From NCBI GenBank assembly GCA_000320545.1, contig ADNK01000986.1, forward strand, positions 1 to 37,500: a DNA stretch of 37,500 nucleotides, given 5' to 3'. The first letter of the stretch is position 1, and each line of letters starts with the position of its first letter. Position numbers and translations under genes: made by a program. This DNA comes from Bigelowiella natans CCMP2755 (taxonomy: Eukaryota; Cercozoa; Chlorarachniophyceae). Under the pieces are notes generated by a model. It was not told the origin of the DNA, did no database searches, and saw nothing but the letters and a program-made list of their open reading frames with translations. Shown here piece after piece: positions 12,735-23,305 of the stretch.

Positions 12735-14219
12735 CCTCCCTACCCTTATTTAACCAGCCCGACGCCTCCCAACAAGTAAGACTTACCGGAGGAGGCGGCA
12801 GCGGCAATTATGCTGGTACTGCGCAGATACGGAGGGGGCCGCACGAAGCTTGGGGGCACATATGCGATGATCACTTTGACGACAGAGAAGCTCGAGTCAT
12901 CTGCCGTATGTTGGGATTGAGTGGCGGGACTGCTTATTCAAACAATAGATATGGCAGAGGTCGGGTATAAGCAATGATTTTTCGTGATTGTTGCGAAATA
13001 GCGCTCATCTACCACCCATCCCATCTACACCGAATCTAACCCCCCCCCCCCCCCCCTCCCTCTCTCTTTCTTTCTTCTGCTCTATGCATAATAAATGACT
13101 ACTTCGATCATCAGTTTACCTCTTCTTCTCTTTCTAACCTTCCCCTCCGCCTTTCCCTCTCCTTTCTGCGCAGACTTAAGTCCGATAATAGCCGATGACT
13201 TGCGGTGCACAGGGACTGAATATTCCATCTTCGACTGTGATGGGAGATGGGGATCCCATAATTGCGGTTTTAACGAGGTGGCAGGCGTGGCATGCGAATC
13301 CGGCGGATCCTTCGCTCCGACAAGCAGTCCGACGACTGGCCAGCTTCCTCAGGTCTCTTTGCACTTAAATATAATCTAAATATGCTTCGATCTCGGGGTG
13401 CTAGGCTGGTGGGCTCGGAGCCGGGAAGGATACTATCGTCTTACAAAAAGTTTCTTCTTGCACATACATACATACATACATAGACCGAAACCGCTCTCGA
13501 GATTCCTCGGTCATACAGATCCATTACGTGCCCGGGTAGCGACGTCTACTCTCTTCTTACATACCAGTGCAACGCAGAATTGGGGAGGGGCAACGGCTTC
13601 TCAAGCGCAAAACCTCTACTTCCCCCACTTTCCTTCGGCCTCTACACAGTAGCACTTGCTTCCAACAACATGGTGAAGGAAAAATCCTTTGTTTTAGAGA
13701 GCAAGTGATAGATCGGGAGGAATATGACCAACAACGATCTTCCTGCGCCTTACGTTTTCTCTCTTCCTCTTTCTCTCCCTTCCTCCCTCTTTTTTCCTCT
13801 CTCTTTCCCCTCTTACAATGTATACTCACAAAATCGTCTCATATCGTTGCATCTACCCAGCAAATCGTGGCACGTTTCTGCGGGCCACGTGGATTCCGAG
13901 ACGGGCTGGTGAGATCTCGCGCCATCTCCTCCACGGAAGGAAGCTCGCAGTGCATGAACGGCTTTAAATTCTCCAAGGTTGATATCCAGGGCCAGCGTCG
14001 TAGCCTCTCGTGCACTCGCATCCAGAAGTACGGAAGGATTTTCCTGTCAAAATGCCTTCAGCTATGCGAGGCCGAGTCAAGCTGTGTCTTCGTCGGATCT
14101 CATCTCGATGACAAGCGGGTTGGTGGTGATAGAATTGCTGGAATAAGTGCTCTCGATTGCCTTTTCTCCTCTCTCCCCTATCTCCTACTCTAATGTCTGC
14201 GTTTGTGTTTTTGTGTTTC

Positions 14220-14271
<52 letters not shown>

Positions 14272-14658
14272 TGACGAGATGGCAACCTATGTTCTCAGGT
14301 ACGCATCTGCACTCTTTACAGTGGATGTGCCACATCTTCTCCTGTAACATCGGCTCTCAAAGGAGAGCTTTATGCCAAAGCTGGTCATCAATTCGTCTTT
14401 GGTGCGGCAACACGTACCGCCCCTCTCACTACCAACGTGAAGTATGTGCACGAGGTTGTTTTTTTGCGCTACGTCGGCTGCTTCTGGAGCTCCTATACCC
14501 AAGGTTGGCCTGAAATGAAAGTGTACGGCCAAAACTTGACCGTTTTGGGGTGTGCTGAAACGTGCCGCCTCGCCAAAAAGGCTTATATGGGATTGAAAGG
14601 TGATTGCTTCTTTTTTGGGGGAATATTACGTGCAAAATTCGGCCGCACACCACCTCTC

Positions 14659-14725
<67 letters not shown>

Positions 14726-15135
14726 TACACATACCAATACATTTTGCTCTTCCAGACAATAATATTAATCATCACCACAATCATAATAATCATGGTGATA
14801 ACAACAGGGTCTAAATGCTACTGCGCCAACTACTTCGGTCTGATGGGACGCTCCGACCAGTGTCGATTCTCTTGTTCTTCGGGTAACGAGAATACACGTG
14901 CGTGTGGTGGAGCAAGGAGCTTGAGCGTTTACAGCACCAAATTGGACATCGAAGGGGTAGTAGTAATTGAGTACGGTGTCACTGCTGATAGTGAGAGAAG
15001 CGCTTTTAAACGTAGAAGCAACCTCTAACGGCGATTACCTTGATATCCAACATATCCAAGCCTGACTTATACTATCACACACGTGTGTGTTGGTTTGTTC
15101 GAATTTCATGGCTCCCTACTCTCTTCCCCCCCCTC

Positions 15136-15174
<39 letters not shown>

Positions 15175-16989
15175 GGTAGTGGGAGAGGGCCATTATTGTG
15201 ACCACTATGGGCGAAACGATAACCGCTTTGATATCTCCAGTGGCATCCCAGCGGCTCCTCCGATCACCGTTGATTTTAATGAGTCTGTTCTTTGCCCGCG
15301 ACTCGAAATTCAGACTGCATACATTGCGCGTGATATTGTGAGCGATGTGTCCTCGGGGGCCAACAGCCGTGGTATTCGTCTAGTGGGAGGAAGCACGGAG
15401 CATGAAGGGCGGATCGAAGTCCTTTATCAGGTGGAGATATTGATGATGATGATGGTGGTGGTGGTGGTTGTGATGGTGATGATAGCACATTAATTATATC
15501 TCTGCCATTTCCTTTCCATAGCTAATACTACTTGCCACGCTGTCTTTCAGCGACAAACGTTGTGTGAGAATCGCCATCGTCGTGCTTGCCATTTGTTCTC
15601 ATTGTTTACGGTGCTAGGGCCGATGGGGCACCGTGTGCAAAAAAGGCTTCGACAGTAAAGCTGCAAGGGTAGCGTGCAGGATGGCAGGGTGAGTTATACA
15701 GCTAGAATCAATATCATTCCATTCCAACAACGAGGAGTGAAAACACTTTACAGTTTCTAAACGGACACGCGCATGATACTAGTCTAGTGATGCTTTAATG
15801 TGGAAGAGAGCACTCAGAACTAGTGAGAAATTCGCGCATTTTCAGAAAGGTGGCGCTCTTTTGGAAGAGCCCTTGAATGAGCATCTGCAATAACACGGCA
15901 CAAGAACGGTGAGGGAAATCATCCAGATTCATGAGAAATACCAATAATCACAGATATAGCGGAGGGACGTACACCAGTCAATTCGGGCCAGGGGCCGGCC
16001 CAATATGGCTTTCAGATCTGCGGTGTAGAGGAGGCACTGAAGAGAGCCTCTTCGACTGTATTCGTAGCGGGAAGGCAGTAGGAGCTAATGGAAACTGCGA
16101 TCATGGAAAGGATGCAGGAGTATGTTTTAATACACGAAGCAGCCTTTTCTTTATTGATGAGATATTCCCCACCGCCCCTATTCCTACCTCTCTTTTTATA
16201 TTTTTGCCCATACCTATCCGTATGCTGGAGGCGCTCCGGCCGAGCCCTGTATTTTCTAGATGCCGGTAGCCGTTGTGTTCGTTCGTAAGAACTTATTGTT
16301 TACGTATCCACAGGTATTCTGCGAATCTGAAACGAGTGCTGCCTCTAATCGCTTGCATCGCCCCGACCCACATCCGCAGCAGCGCCAAGTCGCAAACCCA
16401 AAGGACCGTAAGCGTTTGCTCCCCAAAGACGTACCCGAATACATCCGCGCTCGGAATCAGCAGCAGCTCGATCTTCTTCTATCCGACGACGCAGCACTGG
16501 ACCAAGATGCACTACATCGCTTGATATTCTTCGATCCAAGCGAGTTTGTACACGCGGAGCCGCAGATGCTTTTGGACAAGATTGCGACTTCAGAGGACGG
16601 TCTCGGGACATCGCAGGTAGATAATATGGCTCTAAGGCGGATGTGTACGTGAGAGTGTGTGTGTGTGTATGTGTGTGTGTGTGTGTGTTGTATATCTTGT
16701 ACGCTTGAGGCGGAAGATAATATGAATCCGTTGATTGATTCCATTCATTCCATCAAATCGCACAGGGAGAAGTACGGATCACCGTGGGGCTTGGCACGAA
16801 TTCCTCGGAGCTGACCTTGTGCTTGGACAGCTTCACAGACGAGACCGCGCAAGTGATTTGCTACATGCAAGGCTACGAGAAAGGCATAGCGACGCAGCCC
16901 GTTTCCACAGCTGCTGCGGATTCTGGTGTCATTATTATTCATAACGATGCAGTAGATTGATGACGAAGATTGGTGCCAATGATGATGAT

Positions 16990-17041
<52 letters not shown>

Positions 17042-17196
17042 CAGATGAATGTTGACAGTACTATCCAAATCATTAGATCCAATGGCCGACTTCTACTATG
17101 ACTGCGCATCAGCGGCGACCGATCTTTCAGGTGTGCTCCGAGAGCCTTGATACTCCAGAACGAGAGACAGAGACAGAGAGAAAGAGAGACAGAGAC

Positions 17197-17245
<49 letters not shown>

Positions 17246-18080
17246 GTTCATTCCCTTTGGCATGATTATTCAGCAGTAAGAGAATGCTAACCGTGGTGTC
17301 AGGATGCACGCTGCGCCCATCGGCCTCCTCCTCGTGCCAGGGTGGTCCTGCAGGCGTTGAATGCACTCGGCCATTCGCTTTGGGTTGTGGAAAGGGGGAG
17401 CATTGGCAAGAATCAAGCCAGAGCTGTGAGCTTTGCGGACGGAATTCGTAATTAATAAATCGATGGGGTAGGGAGAGGGGAGGGGGGGATAGGGCCTCTA
17501 GTTGAACCTTGATGTTATAGAGTGCGCGCGTGCGGTAGAGAGTTAATGGCCGAAGGTGTAGAGAATATAATACATACTTCATTCGAATTCTATCTTTTTG
17601 GACTGCATACATCAATATCAATGAAGACACTTATAAGGTTCTTCGGAGCAAATTCCAAAACAATTTCCAATGAAGTTTCCCTTCCCACCATCGCAACTAA
17701 TACATTCTCCTGTCATCCATGCCGTACCCCCCCCCCTTTCTTCCTATTTCTACATTGTGCAAGTTACCAAACAGCTGATAATCACCGGGAGACATCGTGT
17801 AAACAATGCCGCTGGGAATACATCACCTTCACCTACGGCTCGACATCCGAAGAAGCGTGCACATATAAGGCGCTGTCGAACGACGCATTCTACATCTTCA
17901 TCCCTTTCTACGCAGTATTCATCGCGTTTATTGTTTCGTACGGGGCGTACAATGTTTATTCCAATTTTCGAGACTATGCCGTGGAAACCATGCTGATACA
18001 CTACAGGGTATTATCATTTGTTCGTGAGCATGTAGGGAGGAATCAACACATCGCCAAACACACACACACACACACACACA

Positions 18081-18127
<47 letters not shown>

Positions 18128-19312
18128 AGCAAGCAGTACGAATGCTGCATTTGATGAGTACATATTTGGAAAGATATCACTAAAACTACGAAGTAGTAGC
18201 AGCAGCAGCAGCAAACTCCGCCAAAACGCCCTCCCCGCTAATACATCTCCATCATCCCTTGCACCATCTACTCCTGCTTTATTAGCGTTGGCTTCTCTTA
18301 CCTCTTTTTATTGAGGTTCCGCTGATATGTCTCACCTATGAAGCATCGATTTTCCAACCCGTCCGCTTTGAATATTCGACGTACAAGCACGACAAACTTC
18401 CGGAAGAAGTGCGAAACCTGATACTGGCTGGGATGGTTTTGTCCATTGTACGGTCTGCTATGGGATTCCTCCTTTTGATCAGTGGTGCGACTGTCGGCTT
18501 CTACAACTTGCTGGTCTTTCATATCCCTGTGGACTTCGTCTTATTCGTAGGCGCATGCCTCTATCTCTCTAATTTACCCGAGGGCAACGACTACCCTATC
18601 GTCGGCAGCGCCGGAGTGGTAATGTGACGATCGTCTTTGCATGTGGGCATGGCGCGATTTTCCCGCCGTGGTGAAAGATATCATGATAAAAGCGACGACG
18701 CAGATGATGAGATGGCTGCTATGCATGGTTTTCCGATTAGGTGATTCGCCATCTCCCAATATGGCCGGACACGATGCGTAACTTTCCCACGCTGATACCC
18801 TGTCACTTATTCCTGATGTATATGGTTCACGGACTGGCAATGTTGGCCGCTGCCTGTTTTCGAAAACAGCGAGATCGTCTAATGCACACATCCGCTCATG
18901 CCATCAAGATGCAGGTCGTATCATAGAGCAGTTAACCCCCCTCCCCAATCCCCCGTTTCTGCTGACACTCGCGTCATAAACACAACAAAGTTCCAGACGT
19001 ACCACATACATGCGATGCAAAACAAGAATATACTGCCTCGCCTAACTGTTGTCGTCAATATCTTCTAACAGGTCCGAAAGCAGTGGTCAGAGGACTCAAA
19101 AGTTGTGGTTCAGATGGCCCGTCCGGACCAGGCGGACCTCGAGCAAAAGCGGCTCGAATTCTACAAGTTTGGCAAGCACGTTAAGTGCGCAGTGTGCAAG
19201 GGTGTAGGGACGCTACACTCGGAGACGTCATTGCCTGGGGTATGTATGCGATGCGTGCAGCTACTAAATCCTGCCCGTAGACATTCCATGCTACAAGCCT
19301 ACTTAGAAGGAG

Positions 19313-19359
<47 letters not shown>

Positions 19360-20206
19360 GGGAGAGAGAAGGAGATTATCGTCGCGGCTATTTCGATTGC
19401 AGCACAGTCGCTTTCGTTCCCAATATCCTAAAATCCTAAAAATCCTGAGCAACATCATGCCCCAACCACTACTAGGTCGTGTGCGAAGCAGGATCTTCAA
19501 ACACAGAAGCCTCCGCGAAGATCGTACAGCCTATGGACAATATCATTGATGCAAAGGCAGCAGCAGCAGGAGGAGGAGGAGGAGGAGTAGATCCATCATG
19601 CCCCACCGCTGAACTTGCCGCTGGGGGCACTTCAGTTGTCGTAGATGCTGTTGTCGTGCAAAGCGAGACCAAATCTCAAAGGTTGTTTACTCCTTCTACG
19701 CTCGTGTGGGCGACTGATAATTGTGATGATGAGGATTAACGATGATGATACCGATGGTGATGATATCATGAGAAAGATGATAATTTTAGTATGATGAACG
19801 ATTCGATACCCATAATGCCCCCACCCCCTCCTATTTTTACATACAGAGAGAGGGAGAGAGGGGGAGGGGGGGGAGACGGCGTGCTATAGAGGAAGAAGGT
19901 GAGAAGAATTTCATCCTTTGTGATTCTGGTATCTGTATCTTTCAGCGGAGGAAACGGATGCTGGATGTGTAAGGGGACTGGCCAAACTTCGGAGTGGATA
20001 ACTTCATATCAGGTAGTATCTCTTCCTCCTCCTCCTCCTCCTCCCATCTCCCTTCTCCTCACATCATGATGGGAAGGAAAAGGAAGAAGAGCCTGCGGTC
20101 CTGCTAGCATGATGATGATGAGGATGATGAGATGAAAATATTGATGATGGCTTGGGGGAGAGCGAGGGGGAGGAGGGAGGAGGAGGAGGGAGGAGGACTC
20201 CTACCA

Positions 20207-20240
<34 letters not shown>

Positions 20241-20580
20241 CCCTCTATCTCCCCTTCTGTCTCTCTCTTTCAAATTAAGACGGAGAGCTCAGCCTCAACT
20301 CATTTTTATTATTAACAATATCATCGTCATTCTCCTCTCGTAATTATAGGCACCGCACGAGAAGAGCATTCCTTGCATGATCTGTTGGGATGAGTCCCAA
20401 TGGGGCATCTCCACCGAGTGCACGCACTTCTTCTGCTCTACGTGTATCAAGCACTCTTTGGAGGCAATCTTGGAACAAGGGCAGTTCCCAGCATATTGTC
20501 CCGCCTGTAGAGCAGATGCTGGGGTACCCAGAAACCGCATAAATATGAATACGATACGTTGGTCTTGTGTGCGAGTGCGA

Positions 20581-20621
<41 letters not shown>

Positions 20622-22045
20622 ATCATCATATATGGCCATATTTCCACAGATGGTAGAGGGGCAGCACGTTTGCTCTGCCATACACATGCGCTCGCTAGCG
20701 GGAACAGAAACATTTCGCCCTCACTCAGTTATAGGCTTTAAAGGCTGAACATAGATGTCTTTAGGATCAATTCTTAACAGCATCCATGTGCGTGTGTGTT
20801 TGGAATTCATTACCTGCACGCTCAGGGCAAGGACATTAAGGCGGGCAGGATCGAGGGCCCGGCACTTACTTTCTTGGAAAAACGCGGCGTCATCTCTAAG
20901 GACCTCCAGTACGTCATTTCCGGATACAACACACAGCCCTGCCACTTGCTTTGATACGTCACACTGAAAACAACTTTTAATTTTTCCGGAGCCTCGTGCT
21001 CCGAATAACAGTATACGTGCATATGTGTATCAGATACAGGTTCATGAAGCAGCAGAGAAGAGGGGTTGAAGAGTTTTTCCGGTGTCCCGCAAACTGCGGA
21101 AACTACCTGAAGCATAAAGACCCAGAATGGAAGAATCTCATAGTCCCCGGCAAAGCAGGCCCTATCTCGAGGAGAATCCAGGCACCGGGAAAATGCCCTT
21201 GTGGAGTGATGGTTTTACTATTTTCGCTATCCTTTCCATGATGTGATACATGCAAAGGGGAAATAATGTAGTATTATTTTCACGATACATACCACATCCG
21301 CAGAAAGCTGCACGCAGCTCGGATGTATGATTTTACGTACATGACAAGCGAACCCCCAAACCGTCTTTTATGAACCTCCTCCTCACCTCCTAATATTTCG
21401 TGTTTCAGGTGTGTCTCAGGTGCCATTTGCAGCTGGATAGGAAAGACTTCTTGTCCCACGACTGCGGCCTCGATAAAATGAACCCCATGGACGCCAAGAC
21501 GCTAGCGAAAATGAATCAGCTCGGCAAACGCTGCCCCAACTGCAACAATTTCATCGAAAAAACGGGGGGGTGCAATGTGATGATGTGCGGCACGCACGCG
21601 CATGGCGCTCTTCTAACGGCCATCAAGAATGGCGGATGTGGCCATCAGGTTCGTTTATTATTTGTTGGGGATGTGTATACCACTGCAGAAGGAATAAATG
21701 AATCAGTATTCGCTATGTGATTATTTGTTCACGTGGTGCGGTGACTGGGCACTCTTTCTCCTCGTCGCGTCGTTCATTTATCATATATCTATTCGTCTAA
21801 GCCTGTTATGGTGAATAATAATCCCACGCATACACGCTGATATCGAATTGACCCTTACACCATGCATCTTGTCTGTTTACCAGTTCTATTGGGACTCCGG
21901 CCAGCCTGCAAGCGGCGCCTACACAGGTATCGATGGGAAAAGGAAGAATGGATTTATTTCTCCACAAGAACGGATGGAGGCGATGCAGAAGCTTGGAAAG
22001 GTGGAGAAGAAAGAGGGAAACACGAAAAAGAAAGATGCAAAGTGA
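5324..22045 (+). CDS. Giant SRCR/WSC multidomain membrane receptor with C-terminal RBR (RING-IBR-RING) E3 ubiquitin ligase
   Basis: I reconstruct about 45 exons, summing to 8,199 coding bases (about 2,732 residues plus TGA), with compatible reading phase at every join. The start at 5324 opens with a signal peptide: basic [13 protein letters not shown], hydrophobic [17 protein letters not shown], then SVSS. Order by approximate residue: unknown N-domain 40-185; SRCR1 186-300; YPT stalk 310-480; unknown Cys-containing domain 485-600; P/S/T linker; lectin-like and PAN-like 690-895; amidotransferase-fold-like 900-1280; SRCR2 1312-1425; WSC 1582-1674; SRCR3 1740-1840; degenerate SRCR 1940-2020; Cys-rich juxtamembrane 2030-2075; five helices 2085-2300; CxxCxGxG pair 2345-2455; RBR 2457-2680; Lys-rich tail. 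It would be a surface receptor whose cytoplasmic end is a ubiquitin ligase. Known: these domain families. Inferred: that they form one transcript. Two adjacent genes with missed ends is the main alternative. Confidence 0.82.
5582..6122 (+). other. Unrecognised N-terminal ectodomain (exons 2-3 of receptor)
   Basis: Exons 5582-5765 and 5941-6122 follow the signal-peptide exon 5324-5514 in phase. They encode about 120 residues, including [33 protein letters not shown] and [15 protein letters not shown], then switch to a Thr/Ser/Pro linker ([12 protein letters not shown]). The segment has two cysteines and a beta-rich look. I do not recognise a family. Confidence 0.6.
6349..6898 (+). other. SRCR domain 1 (exons 4-5 of receptor)
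   Basis: Exons 6349-6516 and 6662-6898 encode a complete scavenger receptor cysteine-rich domain. The first half reads [40 protein letters not shown]. The second half reads [35 protein letters not shown]. The spacing and cysteines are typical of a group A-like SRCR domain split by an intron after the CRELGYS motif. The exon then runs directly into the YPT-repeat stalk. Confidence 0.93.
6808..8004 (+). other. YPT tetrapeptide-repeat stalk of the receptor
   Basis: The end of exon 5 and exons 7013-7187, 7331-7451, 7541-7630 and 7904-8004 encode a low-complexity linker of repeated [R/S/K]-Y-P-T units. An example is [20 protein letters not shown], followed by a Pro/Ser/Thr segment. At DNA level the centre is a 12-base tandem repeat (CCAACACGGTAC type, about 7355-7395). 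The phase runs unbroken across five exons. The composition suggests an extended, probably glycosylated cell-wall or surface stalk, by analogy with other Pro/Thr-rich linkers. Confidence 0.85.
8230..8899 (+). other. Unrecognised Cys-containing ectodomain (exons 10-12 of receptor)
   Basis: Exons 8230-8278, 8440-8549 and 8704-8899 join in phase. They encode [17 protein letters not shown], then [20 protein letters not shown] and [15 protein letters not shown], and finally [30 protein letters not shown]. The alternating hydrophobic strand/helix pattern and four cysteines suggest a small folded extracellular domain. No family is recognised. Confidence 0.55.
8957..9025. repeat. Compound (GA)n-(TG)n microsatellite
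   Basis: GA repeats pass directly into TG repeats within the receptor intron before exon 9136-9263. Confidence 0.93.
9136..10506 (+). other. P/S/T linker, galactose-lectin-like domain and PAN/apple-like domain (exons 13-17)
   Basis: Exons 9136-9263 and 9407-9540 encode a stramenopile-style [15 protein letters not shown] linker. Exons 9681-9755, 9861-10058 and the start of 10158-10506 encode a Cys-rich unit. Its pattern ([39 protein letters not shown]) resembles the SUEL galactose-binding lectin family. The rest of exon 10158-10506 contains [18 protein letters not shown] and further cysteines, resembling a PAN/apple domain. Both assignments rest on Cys spacing and motif resemblance only. Confidence 0.5.
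10796..12529 (+). other. Large ectodomain resembling a class I amidotransferase/DUF4350-type fold (exons 18-22)
   Basis: Exons 10796-11358, 11499-11648, 11749-11774, 11878-12301 and 12448-12529 join in phase. Features are a strand-turn-helix start ([20 protein letters not shown]), [38 protein letters not shown] and [12 protein letters not shown]. The [15 protein letters not shown] element and a late GxVxxFGxD strand are typical of non-catalytic glutamine-amidotransferase-like (DUF4350-type) domains. I see no catalytic Cys-His-Glu set. A Cys-rich tail ([22 protein letters not shown]) links to SRCR2. Confidence 0.5.
12572..12729. repeat. (CA)n and (CT)n microsatellites
   Basis: A CA tract (about 12572-12607) and a CT tract (about 12678-12729) fill the receptor intron. 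The CT tract ends about 28 bases before the acceptor at 12757. Confidence 0.93.
12758..13352 (+). other. SRCR domain 2 (exons 23-24)
   Basis: Exons 12758-12959 and 13174-13352 encode [40 protein letters not shown] and [12 protein letters not shown]. The second half reads [31 protein letters not shown]. All hallmark cysteines and the same mid-domain intron position as SRCR1 are present, consistent with duplication of a two-exon SRCR cassette. Confidence 0.92.
14221..14268. repeat. (TG)n microsatellite
   Basis: TG tract in the receptor intron between exons 25 and 26. Confidence 0.93.
14658..14724. repeat. Compound (CT)n-(CA)n microsatellite
   Basis: CT repeats followed directly by CA repeats, inside the intron that splits the WSC domain. 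Confidence 0.93.
15139..15171 (+). repeat. (CT)n tract abutting a 3' splice site
   Basis: A pure CT run ends directly at CGTAG, the acceptor of receptor exon 15176-15430, so the microsatellite is the polypyrimidine tract. Confidence 0.9.
15176..16616 (+). other. SRCR domain 3 and flanking linkers (exons 28-31)
   Basis: Exon 15176-15430 ends with [21 protein letters not shown]. Exon 15618-15688 adds [20 protein letters not shown]. Exon 15954-16119 adds [21 protein letters not shown] and NCDHGKDAG. Exon 16314-16616 supplies the closing VFC and a charged linker ([20 protein letters not shown]). Cysteine order and spacing are canonical SRCR. The alternative acceptor frame of the last exon is rejected because it does not continue in phase into the next exon. 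Confidence 0.88.
16766..17447 (+). other. Degenerate SRCR-like domain and start of Cys-rich juxtamembrane motif (exons 32-34)
   Basis: Exon 16766-16925 encodes [35 protein letters not shown], matching the first half of SRCR but lacking the WGTVC motif. Exon 17077-17130 gives [17 protein letters not shown], and 17303-17447 gives [20 protein letters not shown] followed by [17 protein letters not shown]. The last part starts an ephrin-receptor/TNFR-like CxxC motif completed in the next exon (SCKQC). Confidence 0.7.
16994..17240. repeat. (GA)n microsatellites
   Basis: Two GA-rich runs (about 16994-17034 and 17160-17240) flank the small receptor exon 17077-17130. Confidence 0.9.
17764..18914 (+). 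other. Five-helix transmembrane region of the receptor (exons 35-37)
   Basis: Exon 17764-18007 closes the Cys-rich motif ([20 protein letters not shown]) and encodes helix 1 ([20 protein letters not shown]). Exon 18286-18618 encodes helix 2 ([18 protein letters not shown]), helix 3 ([20 protein letters not shown]) and helix 4 ([20 protein letters not shown]). Exon 18741-18914 encodes helix 5 ([18 protein letters not shown]), followed by FRKQRDR. A cleaved N-terminus outside plus five helices places the downstream RBR in the cytoplasm. This agrees with the basic stretch after helix 5. Confidence 0.85.
18058..18122. repeat. Compound (CA)n-(GA)n microsatellite
   Basis: Lies in the intron between transmembrane helices 1 and 2 of the receptor. 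Confidence 0.93.
19072..20012 (+). other. CxxCxGxG zinc-motif pair linking membrane region to RBR (exons 38-40)
   Basis: Exon 19072-19239 encodes [11 protein letters not shown] and exon 19946-20012 encodes [14 protein letters not shown], two DnaJ-type CxxCxGxG motifs. Between them, exon 19476-19681 is a low-complexity insert with Ala and Gly runs made by in-frame GCA and GGA triplet repeats. All joins keep phase. The pair probably binds one zinc and forms a cytoplasmic hinge; no partner can be named. Confidence 0.75.
20350..22045 (+). other. RING1-IBR-RING2 (RBR) ubiquitin ligase module and C-terminus (exons 41-45)
   Basis: RING1 (20350-20523) reads [24 protein letters not shown] (C3HC4). 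The linker/IBR (20826-20908, 21034-21205) has RCPANC and KCPCG, continuing with [14 protein letters not shown] in 21409-21648. RING2 in the same exon is [19 protein letters not shown], whose third cysteine sits nine residues after the CxxC, exactly the position of the thioester cysteine of Parkin/HHARI-type ligases. An insert follows, then GCGHQFYWDSG across the last junction to 21884-22045, which ends in a Lys-rich tail and TGA. The presence of the catalytic Cys argues for an active E3. Confidence 0.93.
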
Positions 22046-22704
22046 ATGTGCCCGTCAGGATAATAGTGCGCACAAGGACGAGCTAGGAGAGGCTTGCTAG
22101 AGTAGTCACTCACGCTATTGCAACTATCATGTATAGCCCTAACAGCGTAGCTCCGATTTCAGATTGTGAACGATGATTGCATGTTCAATAATGAGGCTGT
22201 AAATAACTCAAGCCTTTCTCCATCATATATGTCTATTAGATACGTTTGTTCTTTGAACGCTGCGCATTTATTGCATCGTCAATGTTGCAGCTACATGTAG
22301 AGCACACATATTTTTTGCATACACACACATGATGAGACGGATGCAATGTAATAATTACATTTCTTCAATAGTCATCCTAATGTTTACCTGTGCAATGCGG
22401 CGGCTACCCGAAGCAAACTTGCACTACATTGGGATGGCAATTACAAAGATTTAATCTACTCATCTAGTCATGACATCCGTCTCATATGCACACTTGGCCA
22501 GCCAGTATGAAATTGCACTGCGCGCGGGCTATTCGAGTTGTATCTACATACAGTAGCAAAATGGAGGTGACTGTGGTTCAAGTTTTGATATAGAACATGC
22601 GAACTTTATTTAGTCGCTGCGGCGAACTTGTACAACTCCCTATTACTTAACACAAAATCGCATTAAAGGCATTGCGATTAGGGGTAGAACTATGAGGCCA
22701 TAGT
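22046..22704. other. Convergent 3' flanks of receptor-RBR and lipase genes
   Basis: No coding signal was seen here. The two genes point toward each other and must share this 660-base stretch for 3' UTRs and polyadenylation. The sequence is AT-rich without long microsatellites, unlike the introns around it. No canonical AATAAA was identified, so cleavage sites cannot be placed. Confidence 0.6.
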
Positions 22705-22851
22705 TTATGAAGAAGGGACACGCTGAACGTTGTAGAACTGATTGATTAGAGCCACGTTTGAGTTGTAAGCGTCGAGATACCTAAACAGAGGAAGAGATGA
22801 CGTTAAATACTGCAAGTCCGTTGTACACACACGCACACACACACGCACACA

Positions 22852-22915
<64 letters not shown>

Positions 22916-23267
22916 AAGAGAGAAGCTAACTACTGAATCAAGTGTTGCTGTGAAATCCTACTTTCCCAAGGAATGGCTTGCGAAATTCGTTCGGCTCCCC
23001 ATGAAGGTCCTCTCCACGAATGACGGATCCGGAATACAGTTTCCTAGTGGGTGGGTTGTTATTGTCAGTCAAGTTAAGTCTGGCAGCAGCCACTGGCTCA
23101 GCAGCAGCGGCAGTAGCAGCTAGGGGGAGAGACAAACGCGGAAAGGGGGCATCCATTCATACGTCGAGCACACGAACACAGACAGAAAGAGGACCACACA
23201 CACACCTTTGTCATCGACGACAGCTTCTAGTCCTGCGTGCTTGAAAAGCAACGGGATGCTGTGTGGC

Positions 23268-23305
<38 letters not shown>

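Larger units (their letters stand above)
13861..14956 (+). other. Cys-rich segment plus WSC domain (exons 25-27)
   Basis: Exon 13861-14118 encodes a segment containing [19 protein letters not shown]-like in spacing. Exon 14299-14599 continues it and begins a WSC domain ([27 protein letters not shown]). Exon 14808-14956 completes it ([36 protein letters not shown]). WSC domains bind carbohydrate in fungal wall-stress sensors and related proteins. A further small exon at about 13567-13670 is possible but unproven. Confidence 0.88.

Noticed and set aside
13567-13670. Possible phase-0 exon [13 protein letters not shown] in the receptor
   Set aside because: Borders are plausible, but the sequence matches no domain and the model is complete without it; left as uncertain.
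17522-18154. Plus-strand ORF starting at 17522
   Set aside because: Only 17764-18007 is exon. The ATG and upstream part are intronic, since the AAG acceptor at 17763 restores phase with the Cys-rich motif.
20651-20748. Possible extra exon [15 protein letters not shown] between RING1 and the IBR linker
   Set aside because: Exons 20350-20523 and 20826-20908 join in phase without it, and it has no family resemblance or donor.
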